From positions 1 to 44,575 of the forward strand of contig VGOG01000007.1 in NCBI GenBank assembly GCA_016875995.1: a DNA stretch of 44,575 nucleotides, in the 5' to 3' direction. The notes below the pieces were generated by a model that was given only the letters and a program-made list of their open reading frames with translations, had not been told where the DNA came from and did no database searches. Numbering within the stretch: position 1 is the stretch's first letter; each line of letters begins with the position of its first letter. Below, piece after piece: positions 32,001-38,350 of this stretch. The stretch is from Chloroflexota bacterium. GTDB lineage: Bacteria; Chloroflexota; Anaerolineae; VGOG01. The position numbers and the translations under genes are program-made.

Positions 32001-33674
32001 ATCGTAGACCTGGAGGTAGCTACCGCCGCCGGAGCCAGGTACCCCGTTGCTGATGATAGCATAGAGGAGATTCGACCGGGAGTCAATGGCCAGGCCTACA
32101 GCGGAGGGATTCGGAGGGAACCCGCCCGGTCGGGCGAAAGTGGACTCAATTTTGCCTACCACGCTTTGAGCCTCAGGGTCGGCGACGTAGACTCCGCCCT
32201 CAACGATGTACAGCACGTTGGTCATGGGGTCAACCACCGGCTTCCCCGGTTGGGGAATGAGGCCCAGGGGGCGATTGCTCTGGCCGTCAATGATCTGTAT
32301 GCCCTGGCCGTCGGGATCGCCGACGTAGACCCGATGACGGACATCGTCAACGGCCAGGAGGCCACGCCCAGGGACGCTGGCCAGCTCTTCGTGGTTGGTG
32401 CTATCGAAGATGTGGAGCTGGTTGGCGCTGTCGGTGACGTACAGGCGCTGGGCGTTGGGGTCAACGGCCGCGTCTATCGCCTCGATGGCCGTCGGCAGCA
32501 GCGCCACCGTGACTTTCCGCTCCGGGACGATGACCGCCACCCGGTTATCGTAGGTCAGGGAGAGATAGAGCCTCCCCCTGCCAGGGTCAAGAGCGATGCC
32601 TTCTATACTGGTGGCCGGGCCCATCCGGTCTACGATCTCCCCTGTAACCCCATTGACCACCACCACGCCTGGCTCCTGGCTGGTCGTTCGCCCCACGTAG
32701 AGGCGATTCGCCGTCTCATCCACAGCCAGGACGCTTCTCTGGTACCACTCGCCCACCACCAGGCTGGCCATGTAATCGCCGCTCGTTCCATCCAGGGTCA
32801 GGATTTCGTTGTTCTCCTGAGAACTGAGAGCCACGTAGAGACGATCAGTGACCGTGTTGACTGCCAGGTCCTGGACGAGGCCCTTCAGTTTGATGGCAGT
32901 CATCTTCTCCAAAGTGCTGGCGGCGAAGATGTCCAGGGCGTCGGGGGAGGAGCGGGCCAGGTAGAGGTGGTCGGCGGATGAATTGAGGGCCAGGGAGATC
33001 ACCGATGAGCCAGGCGGCAGGCTGGCGCGGCGCAATTCGCTGTAGTCTCTGGCATCGAGCAGGCGGACGGTTTCACCATCGGCTACGTACAGGTGGTCCC
33101 CATCCACAGCCACAGCTTCCACGTCCTCGATGGTGGCAAGCATCTGGTGGGTGGCCCCGACGATGACGGTTAGTGTCCTATCCCCTCGGTTAACCACGTA
33201 GACGCGGTTGGCTCTCTCATCTACAGCCACTTCGTTGCGGTCCCAGCCGCTCTGGCCCACGGGGATAGTGGCGATGATCTCATCGGTCGCCCCATCAATG
33301 ACCGAGACGTTGCCGCGTTCTTCCGAATCGCTCCTCTCGTTGCGCACGTAGACCAGGCCCGTGGCCGAGTTGACGGCCAGGGCTCGCGGGTAGTAGCCGT
33401 TGCCGGCAGGCACGCCCACCTCAAGTCTGGTGACGACTTTGGGCCAGATGCCCTCAGGAGTAGGGGTAGGTTGAGGAGTTGATGTCGCTTCTTCGATCGC
33501 TGTTGGAGTGATAGGAAGCTCGGGCGTGGCCTCCTTGGTCGCCGTGGGCGTAACGAGGGGAGGTGTTGGCGTGGGGGATGGCGACACCATGGGCGGCGTC
33601 GCTTCCTCAGGACGGCGGCAAGCCGAGAGCGATGTCAATAGCAACAAACTCCATAATATGACCCTGGCTTTCAC
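29028..33674 (-). CDS. Giant lipoprotein with YVTN propeller, Asp-box (BNR/YCF48-like) repeats and LGFP-like tail
   Basis: 1548 residues. The N terminus is a lipoprotein signal (LLTSLSAC, C19) followed by a Pro/Thr linker. Residues about 75-660 are YVTN-type propeller repeats (VNPATGLVYVRN-like, TDRLYVALSS, AVDETANRLYVG). About 700-1380 hold twelve Asp-boxes of the S-x-D-G-G-x-S-W kind, such as YKSTDGGRSW. A second Pro/Thr linker leads to an LGFP-like C terminus (RLGCPVEAE, FERGRMFWRG, QAFDGGTILW). It is probably a surface protein that binds polymers or partners; no catalytic site is visible. GTG 33674 follows GAGGAG. Two G/C palindromes are translated within it (near 896-907 and 1133-1158). 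Confidence 0.85.
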   Translation of the reverse strand: MKARVILWSLLLLTSLSACRRPEEATPPMVSPSPTPTPPLVTPTATKEATPELPITPTAIEEATSTPQPTPTPEGIWPKVVTRLEVGVPAGNGYYPRALAVNSATGLVYVRNERSDSEERGNVSVIDGATDEIIATIPVGQSGWDRNEVAVDERANRVYVVNRGDRTLTVIVGATHQMLATIEDVEAVAVDGDHLYVADGETVRLLDARDYSELRRASLPPGSSVISLALNSSADHLYLARSSPDALDIFAASTLEKMTAIKLKGLVQDLAVNTVTDRLYVALSSQENNEILTLDGTSGDYMASLVVGEWYQRSVLAVDETANRLYVGRTTSQEPGVVVVNGVTGEIVDRMGPATSIEGIALDPGRGRLYLSLTYDNRVAVIVPERKVTVALLPTAIEAIDAAVDPNAQRLYVTDSANQLHIFDSTNHEELASVPGRGLLAVDDVRHRVYVGDPDGQGIQIIDGQSNRPLGLIPQPGKPVVDPMTNVLYIVEGGVYVADPEAQSVVGKIESTFARPGGFPPNPSAVGLAIDSRSNLLYAIISNGVPGSGGGSYLQVYDGITHAPVFTDTELSIVSIDVDPTVGRAYVTRSRFNDLSLKVLAEGQRWVARLEGIVGRLRVNPGEGLVYLTSGWDKGHRLLVVDGQTADLLAEVPLDGEYALRALDPLAERLYLIGKGGTVLVMDERGGAPPAPAEPRSVKLPASPIQRILVSPDYDRDQTLLALVENRLYKSEDDGESWVLLKSGLSPDLDVVAVAFSPNYASDRTLLAGLSTWNMGGGVYKSTDGGRSWRLASRGLSDLMVQGIAFAPDGTAFARTLRHGLFKSTDGGDQWFALEEPQLDRPVHRKATALAISPHYATDDTLFWSVDEMDRHLILKSTDGGQSWEEVLGRTAQLLALSPPQSWEGKREGDDTVYAVVSGAGLMRSTDGGKTWQAANSGLFYEHVDLSDLVFSPSFAQDKTLYALLTASRSQGITRLYRSTDGSDSWKVLEEDLPISALALAPNGDLLLGTVYGRIHRLKPDRLVWEDLTVELGGLDIYDLAISPGYAQDQTIYASTSTAGVFVSHDGGRSWQETGFPGRTGFDPVHLAISPDYATDQILFAASRSGVYRWLDGEWQELQEGLGNLFPASALAISPPLPSAPLPPQSWGERGEGGKRGSDGTIFVGGDYSHPEVLISTDGGESWVSASQGLPPAEVASLVVSPNYTEDGIAYAWLQYQGLYRTTNGGRNWEQATEEEDWYVQSMALSPDFAADQTLFVGALYGHLYRSDDGGFTWQALGGGLPPGTVWVKALAISPEFARDGTLFAGLDQGIYESTNGGYSWQAVNIGLPYRSDDELAGVLALAISPHYATDQTLFAALFEHGVYKSTDGGGSWYPATWGTPLPTPTPSPTPTRPTVTPTPCAVVPIRFAATWADRRDRLGCPVEAEREVFLAEQAFERGRMFWRGDSGEIYVLHDDHTWRAFADTWQEGQPEDDPDLIAPPGLFQPKRGFGKVWREELGGPASQIGWAREEERGLTGVVQAFDGGTILWSDLGTAYILYAEGSWESEV
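30200..30275. repeat. PQSWG-type palindromic element inside the giant lipoprotein gene
   Basis: C-runs and G-runs around CCCCCAAAGTTGGGGGG on the coding strand, read as LPPQSWGERGEGG between two Asp-box modules. A second, weaker copy (SPPQSWEGKREG) lies at 30952-30985. Confidence 0.8.
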
Positions 33675-33701
33675 TACTGTTCTCCTCTTGCAGATAGAGT
33701 T

Positions 33702-33780
33702 ATTTTACATTGGTCTGCCTTACTTGGCAAGCGAGGGCTACGGCCCCGAAGTTGCCAAGTCAGTTAGTTTGTGGTAAGAT
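33702..33780. promoter_or_regulatory. Divergent promoter pair with an inverted repeat covering both -35 boxes
   Basis: Minus strand: TTGCCA (33725-33730), 17 bases, TAAAAT (33702-33707), for the giant lipoprotein. Plus strand: TTGCCA (33752-33757), 17 bases, TAAGAT (33775-33780), for the L,D-transpeptidase. The -35 boxes sit inside a 9-bp inverted repeat, ACTTGGCAA and TTGCCAAGT. Confidence 0.7.
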
Positions 33781-33808
33781 AAGTATGAGATAGAGGAGGA
33801 GGTCAGCA

Positions 33809-34627
33809 ATGAAAACAAAGCTGCGAGTGTTCGTGATCTTGATTTGTCTGCTATCTCAGTTGGTGATCGGGGTGGGCCTGGCAGAGGGAGCGGATCCCAC
33901 GGTGCATGTTGTCAGCAGGGGCGATACCCTTTACTCCGTGGCCCGTCGCTACGGCACTACGGTGAACGCTATCGTGCAGGCCAATGGCCTGCGAAACTCC
34001 AATTGGATTTACGTTGGCCAGAGGTTGGTCATACCGGGGACGACCACTGCGTCCAGCTACTCTTCATCAGGGTCCGTGCACGTGGTGCAGAGGGGCGAGA
34101 ACCTGTTCCGCATTGCGCTGCGCTACGGCACGACCGTTCAGGCCCTCGCCTCGGCCAACAACCTCTCCAGCACTTCACTTATCTATGCAGGTCAGAGGCT
34201 GGTCATCCCCGGCAGGGGTTCGGCAACGGCTACCACTTCCCCCGCATCAACGGCGTCCTCTGTATCAGCCCCCACTTCGGGGAAGTGGATTGATATTAGC
34301 ATAGCCAGACAGCAGTTAGTGGCCTATGAGGGGCAGCGAGCGGTGTACTGGGCTACCGTCTCCACAGGCTTGTCACGGACACCCACGCCGAAGGGTCGCT
34401 TCCGTATCTACAGCAAGCTTCGTTCAGGAACGATGGCTGGCCCTGGTTACCGGTTTCCCAACGTCCCTTACATCATGAATTTCTACGGGGGCTATGCCAT
34501 GCATGGAACCTATTGGCACAACAACTTTGGCCAGCCCATGAGCCGCGGTTGCGTCAACATGAGGAGCAGCGATGCCGAGTGGATCTACAACTGGGCCCCT
34601 GTGGGCACGCTGGTGGTGGTGCACTAG
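33809..34627 (+). CDS. L,D-transpeptidase (YkuD) with two LysM domains
   Basis: 272 residues. A signal peptide (1-27) is followed by two LysM domains (about 32-76 and 89-133, each with VSRGDTLYSVARRYGTT-like sequence) and a YkuD catalytic domain (about 160-272). The active site is visible as H232 (MHGTYW) and C248 (SRGCVNM). Such enzymes cross-link peptidoglycan or attach proteins to it; the LysM pair anchors the enzyme to the wall. ATG 33809 follows GAGGAGG. It is divergent from the giant lipoprotein and may share regulation with it. Confidence 0.93.
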   Translation: MKTKLRVFVILICLLSQLVIGVGLAEGADPTVHVVSRGDTLYSVARRYGTTVNAIVQANGLRNSNWIYVGQRLVIPGTTTASSYSSSGSVHVVQRGENLFRIALRYGTTVQALASANNLSSTSLIYAGQRLVIPGRGSATATTSPASTASSVSAPTSGKWIDISIARQQLVAYEGQRAVYWATVSTGLSRTPTPKGRFRIYSKLRSGTMAGPGYRFPNVPYIMNFYGGYAMHGTYWHNNFGQPMSRGCVNMRSSDAEWIYNWAPVGTLVVVH

Positions 34628-34679
34628 AGGCAGCGGATAGGAGTGGGTAAGCGGAGGGAGGAAGGGCGGAGACCGTGAA

Positions 34680-36029
34680 ATGATCCAGCGCGTAGTCGAA
34701 GAGTTCGAGCGGCGGAGCGTCCATCTGACTCCTACGGAGGAGGACGAGATTCGGCACCTGTTGCGCAAGTACGAACCTGTGCTGCGCTTCCACCAGGGCG
34801 AGCGCTTTTTCCCGATGAGTGCCATCCTGTACCTGCTGTTCAGCACTATCTGGTACATCCCCCTCGAGAGCCGGGAGGGAGAGGACATCGTGGACACTCC
34901 CTACAGAAAGCGCGCCATGCCGGGCCTGTTTGAGCTCTTGCGCAATCGTCCCCACATCCAGCTCAACACCGAGGTGGATCAGGATGACTTTGGGGGAGCG
35001 CTGGCGGGGGACAGGTACGTGCGAATGCAGCACCTCCAGCGCCAACTGGCGCAGGCCAGGTCCGCGGCGGATTACCCCATCAACAAGGCTCGCCGCATCC
35101 TCGAATCCCGGCTGCGCCGTTTCCGCTCGGCCTGGCTCAACCCCGGCATGCTGTTCCTCCATTTCGCGGAGACCATCGCGCCCTGGGACCGCCGTCTGAT
35201 CCGCCACTGGTTCCTGCCGCGCGGTTCCGACGATGAGGCCAGCCGCAAATACGACGAGCTGACCCTGCGGCGTGGGGAGCGGGAGGCATGTTACTACGGG
35301 CGCGTGGTTGATCAGTGCCGCTACCGCGTCGTCCAGTACTGGTTCTTCTACGCCTTTAACGACTTTCGCACCGCCGTGCGAGGCGCAAACAACCACGAGG
35401 GGGATTGGGAGCGCATCTCGATCTACCTGGTGCAGGAGGATGGCCAGTGGCGGCCCAGGTACGCCGCTTACTCGGTTCATCACGGCCAACAGACCCGCGA
35501 CTGGGAGGACGTCGTCTGTGCCGATGAAACGCGCCAGCACGCGGTGGTTTACGTGGCGCGCGGCTCCCACGCCTGCTACTTCGAGCCCGCCATCCACCGC
35601 CCCGGCTGGGGTCCCCTGCGGGTGAATGATTACGCGCTGGGCGATGGCCAGGAGATCGGGCCCGACAGTTGGGGCACGCCGCGCCTTCTCACCGAGACCG
35701 AACCGGACTGGCTGTTCTTCGACGGCTTCTGGGGGGCCTACATCCGCGACCTGCTGATGCGCGAGAACGCCCCGCGCGGCCCGCTCTACACCATCGAGCC
35801 CGGCTTCCACCGGCCGCTGCCCCGCCAGAGCTGGTACGACCCCAGGCGCTGGGCCGGCCTCGAGTGCATAGGAGGTCCGACTTGCGATCACCAGCCGCGG
35901 GGCTACTATAGCTATGCCACCACGGACTCGGCCTGGCAGGCGGATTGGGGCACGGACGAGGAGTGGGAGGAGTGGGCGAGGGCAGCAAGGCAAAGTTCTC
36001 GCCTACGCCAATCTTGTCCGCGAGCTTGA
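34680..36029 (+). CDS. Vps62-like protein of unknown function
   Basis: 449 residues. Stretches such as LRFHQGERFFPMS, VVQYWFFYAFNDFR, NNHEGDWERISIYL and VVYVARGSHACYFEP match the pattern of Vps62-related proteins, found in fungi and scattered bacteria, whose biochemical role is unclear. The clustered H, D and E residues (NHEGDWE, RGSHACY) could bind metal. There is no signal peptide and only a weak hydrophobic stretch (ILYLLFSTIWYIPL). ATG 34680 has a modest GGCGGAG site. It follows the L,D-transpeptidase by about 50 bases and may be read from the same message. Confidence 0.6.
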   Translation: MIQRVVEEFERRSVHLTPTEEDEIRHLLRKYEPVLRFHQGERFFPMSAILYLLFSTIWYIPLESREGEDIVDTPYRKRAMPGLFELLRNRPHIQLNTEVDQDDFGGALAGDRYVRMQHLQRQLAQARSAADYPINKARRILESRLRRFRSAWLNPGMLFLHFAETIAPWDRRLIRHWFLPRGSDDEASRKYDELTLRRGEREACYYGRVVDQCRYRVVQYWFFYAFNDFRTAVRGANNHEGDWERISIYLVQEDGQWRPRYAAYSVHHGQQTRDWEDVVCADETRQHAVVYVARGSHACYFEPAIHRPGWGPLRVNDYALGDGQEIGPDSWGTPRLLTETEPDWLFFDGFWGAYIRDLLMRENAPRGPLYTIEPGFHRPLPRQSWYDPRRWAGLECIGGPTCDHQPRGYYSYATTDSAWQADWGTDEEWEEWARAARQSSRLRQSCPRA

Positions 36030-36371
36030 ATCGGCCGGGGTTCGTTTCGAGCGCCGGTAACCGGTGGGCGGGCAAGATCGCTTGGCGCAGTTTGAACCAC
36101 GAAACACGCGGAAGGCCACGAAAGGCGCGGATTGCTTTCGTGACCTTGGTTTCTTTCCAAAGGCACGGCCAAAACCCTCAGTCGAACGGACGAGAGCCTG
36201 AAGTATCTGGAGCCAGTTGAGCTTTGCTTTTTCCCGGACGATGAAGTATAATAGACATGAGAACACAAATGGAGGCGTTATCCAGTGAACCATAAGGGCC
36301 GGTCAGGGCCGGCATCGTCACCATCAAGGGCGCTCAACCCATTGTTGATTGCGGAGTAGAGAGGGGGTGGG
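36030..36371. other. Gene-free stretch with a palindromic repeat and a promoter
   Basis: No convincing gene. It holds copy 1 of the CACGAAA/TTTCGTG palindromic repeat at about 36095-36165 and a likely promoter (TTGCTT at 36224-36229, 17 bases, TATAAT at 36247-36252) for the following toxin-antitoxin pair. Confidence 0.7.
36095..36165. repeat. CACGAAA-type palindromic repeat, copy 1
   Basis: ACCACGAAACACGCGGAAGG and the complementary-like CTTTCGTGACCTTGGTTTC form an imperfect hairpin. Copy 2 is at 37094-37157. Confidence 0.75.
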
Positions 36372-36704
36372 ATGATGAGTACCATCTACATTGAGCCTGC
36401 TCCAAAGACAGGCGAAGTACTATATTTAGTTCAATCCGCTATCAAGAGCGAGGTAATGAGACTTAGACTCGCCCTGAAACTAGCCAGGGAGCGCTTGGCT
36501 CCTTACGAGCAAGAATATGGCGTCACCTCGGAATATTTCATTTCCGAGATGGCAGCCGAGGACCTGAAAGGCGGCGACGATGAGTATGTACGCTGGGCCG
36601 GGGAGTACAAGCTGATGCAAAGGCTCCAGGAAAAGTTGCGACAGCTCCAGGAGATCAACTACGGTGATTCAAGCCTACTTCAATCAGGTCAAAGCGATAG
36701 TTGA
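36372..36704 (+). CDS. Putative antitoxin of a TumA/TumE-like pair
   Basis: 110 residues, mostly helical and charged, with the pattern RLRLALKLARERLAPYEQEYGVTSEYFISEM and YVRWAGEYKLMQRLQEKLRQL. A coiled helix, a GVTSEEF-like turn and a WA-x-EY motif are common in small proteins encoded just before TumE/DUF6516 toxins. ATG 36372 and 36375 are both possible after GAGGGGG. It overlaps the next gene by 41 bases, which fits a tightly coupled toxin-antitoxin pair. The role is inferred from that arrangement. Confidence 0.6.
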   Translation: MMSTIYIEPAPKTGEVLYLVQSAIKSEVMRLRLALKLARERLAPYEQEYGVTSEYFISEMAAEDLKGGDDEYVRWAGEYKLMQRLQEKLRQLQEINYGDSSLLQSGQSDS

Positions 36705-37047
36705 TCAATACGCGGCTACCCGCTTTGTGCTGGATGCGAATGTGAGCTTCGAGATGCGCCCTGGGGGACAGGGGTATCTTATTGGCTCAATCATCTTTGC
36801 GGATGGCTCAGCGCTATACTTCAGGGAATTCCTCGATGCCGTTAAAGACATTGTAGACAAGCTGATGTACACCTATCATTACCAGGATGCGGGTAATCAG
36901 TTGATCTTCAGGTACGACAATGCTCGTCACCGACCGCCTTTGCGCTCCCTTGAGCACAAACACACACCTGGGCAGGTCATAGAGGCCCCTGCCCCGACTC
37001 TTGAAGACGTGTTGGCCGAAATCGTCATGGCCAAAGGGTGGGTGTAA
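36664..37047 (+). CDS. Putative toxin, TumE/DUF6516-like
   Basis: 127 residues with the DUF6516 layout: YLIGSIIFADGSALYFREFLD, then YTYHYQDAGNQLIFRYDNARHRP and HKHTPGQV. The HYQD and RYDN/HKH stretches hold the conserved polar residues expected for this toxin group. GTG 36664 follows AGGAG inside the end of the antitoxin gene. Family members act as toxins in TumA/TumE modules; the target is not readable here. A palindromic repeat copy lies on each side of the pair. Confidence 0.62.
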   Translation: MIQAYFNQVKAIVDQYAATRFVLDANVSFEMRPGGQGYLIGSIIFADGSALYFREFLDAVKDIVDKLMYTYHYQDAGNQLIFRYDNARHRPPLRSLEHKHTPGQVIEAPAPTLEDVLAEIVMAKGWV

Positions 37048-37093
37048 GGAGCGCCGCGGTGGGGGGAGGTGTTAGGCATAGGATAGCTTGAAT

Positions 37094-37157
37094 CGCAAAA
37101 CACGCGAAAGGCCACGAAAAGCGCGAAATGCTTTCGTGGCCTTCGTTTCTTTTGCGC
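37094..37157. repeat. CACGAAA-type palindromic repeat, copy 2
   Basis: Outer arms CGCAAAA and TTTTGCG, inner arms GAAAGGCCACGAAA and TTTCGTGGCCTTC. It is better preserved than copy 1 and shares its core with part of the proS T-box leader. Confidence 0.85.
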
Positions 37158-37257
37158 CCTGCACGATTCAGCTAACTCGCAACGTCGGGGATATCATGGC
37201 AGCCCTCCTGCCCGCTGGGGAAAGAGGGCCATCGGATTCTTGAAGGGTGAGGATAGG

Positions 37258-38229
37258 CTACGATGTCGGCTCTGGCGTCGGAGTGGGCGGCAACTCGAGG
37301 AAGTCGTCCCGCGCTTTCTCCACGAAATCCTTCACCGTGTATTCGGACACGCGGACGTAGTAAGGCGACTCTGACGAGATCACCACGACACTGTTGTCCT
37401 CATCGTCCTTCGCTCCCACGCGGATGGTATGGGTCCTGGTGTTGCCCTCATCGTCACGGGTCTCGACGGTGACCACGGCGTTGGGCTCTTTCAGGCCATA
37501 CTCGTCTTGTTCGGTTTTGCCCAGCGGGCGGAGCATCCGCAGGGAAGACAGCCGGGTGGCCAGCGACGTCACGTTGTTCTGGTTGAGCGTCTCGTCGGCG
37601 GCCAGACCTTTCATCGCCCACGTCCCGGCGTCGTCTTTTTCGAACTCGAACCGGCCGTTCCCGTTCTCCACCGTCAGGGCCACGATCTGATCCTGGGCTA
37701 CCGAGAAATAGAGGGTGTCTATCCAGTTGGAGGCAAAGATGCCGGCGTCCGAAGCCGACAGCGAAGCCAGGTAGACTTCGGGTTGATCATTGACGCGCAC
37801 GTGGAGCGTCCCATAACTGGGCGATGTGCCCAGGTATAGCCGGTGGGTCGTTCCGTCGGCCAGGTTGAGCTCGATCCGCCGGTCGAAATCATCGTCGGCC
37901 ACCTTGAGGCGCTTGTGGCTGGCGGGCGTCTGGGTCACCAGGCGGTTGGCTTTCAGGGCGACGATCTTTTCCAGGAATGGGGGCACTTTGTTCTCCAGGC
38001 AGGGATAGTCGCCGGCCTCAGGCAGCACCCAACCTCCTGCCCCTTTGGCTAGCTCGATGTACTTACCGGTCGCATCGCTGATGGTCAGTCGCGTGATCTG
38101 CTCGGCTCCGAGGCCGGCCAAAAGGCTCTCGCCACTGACGACCGACGCCGGCCTCGGCCAAAAGACCACCGCCACCAGCACGATTTGGACGGCCAACACA
38201 ACTGCTAGAATCTGATTCGTGCGATTCAT
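37258..38229 (-). CDS. DUF4340-domain protein of the Gld-type ABC cluster
   Basis: 323 residues with one N-terminal transmembrane anchor (about 7-24) and a large outer domain of the DUF4340 kind: ITRLTISDATGKYIELAKGAGGWVLPEAGDYP, LYLGTSPSYGTLHVR and VRVSEYTVKDFVEKARDDFLEL. These proteins commonly follow GldG-like genes and are thought to be accessory subunits of that exporter. ATG 38229 follows GGAGGAG. It is the last gene of the three-gene cluster, about 80 bases after the GldFG gene, with a tandem-repeat block between them. Confidence 0.85.
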   Translation of the reverse strand: MNRTNQILAVVLAVQIVLVAVVFWPRPASVVSGESLLAGLGAEQITRLTISDATGKYIELAKGAGGWVLPEAGDYPCLENKVPPFLEKIVALKANRLVTQTPASHKRLKVADDDFDRRIELNLADGTTHRLYLGTSPSYGTLHVRVNDQPEVYLASLSASDAGIFASNWIDTLYFSVAQDQIVALTVENGNGRFEFEKDDAGTWAMKGLAADETLNQNNVTSLATRLSSLRMLRPLGKTEQDEYGLKEPNAVVTVETRDDEGNTRTHTIRVGAKDDEDNSVVVISSESPYYVRVSEYTVKDFVEKARDDFLELPPTPTPEPTS

Positions 38230-38241
38230 CGGTCTCCTCCA

Positions 38242-38350
38242 GTGTTAGTGACTAGTGACAAGGAACAAGGGACAAGGGACAAGGAACAAGGGACAAGGGA
38301 CAAGGCCCACCTAGTCCCTAGTCCCTGGTCCCTGATCCCTTGTCACTAAG
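38242..38350. repeat. ACAAGGG tandem repeat with inverse GTCCCT repeat
   Basis: About seven units near ACAAGGG or ACAAGGA (38259-38304) are followed by four units near TAGTCCC on the opposite sense (38311-38340). The right half encodes the last residues (TRDQGPGTRD) of the GldFG protein and includes its stop. Confidence 0.85.

Noticed and set aside
38242-38350. CRISPR array from regularly repeated ACAAGGG units
   Set aside because: Units are 7-8 bases with no unique spacers; it is a simple tandem repeat with an inverse half.
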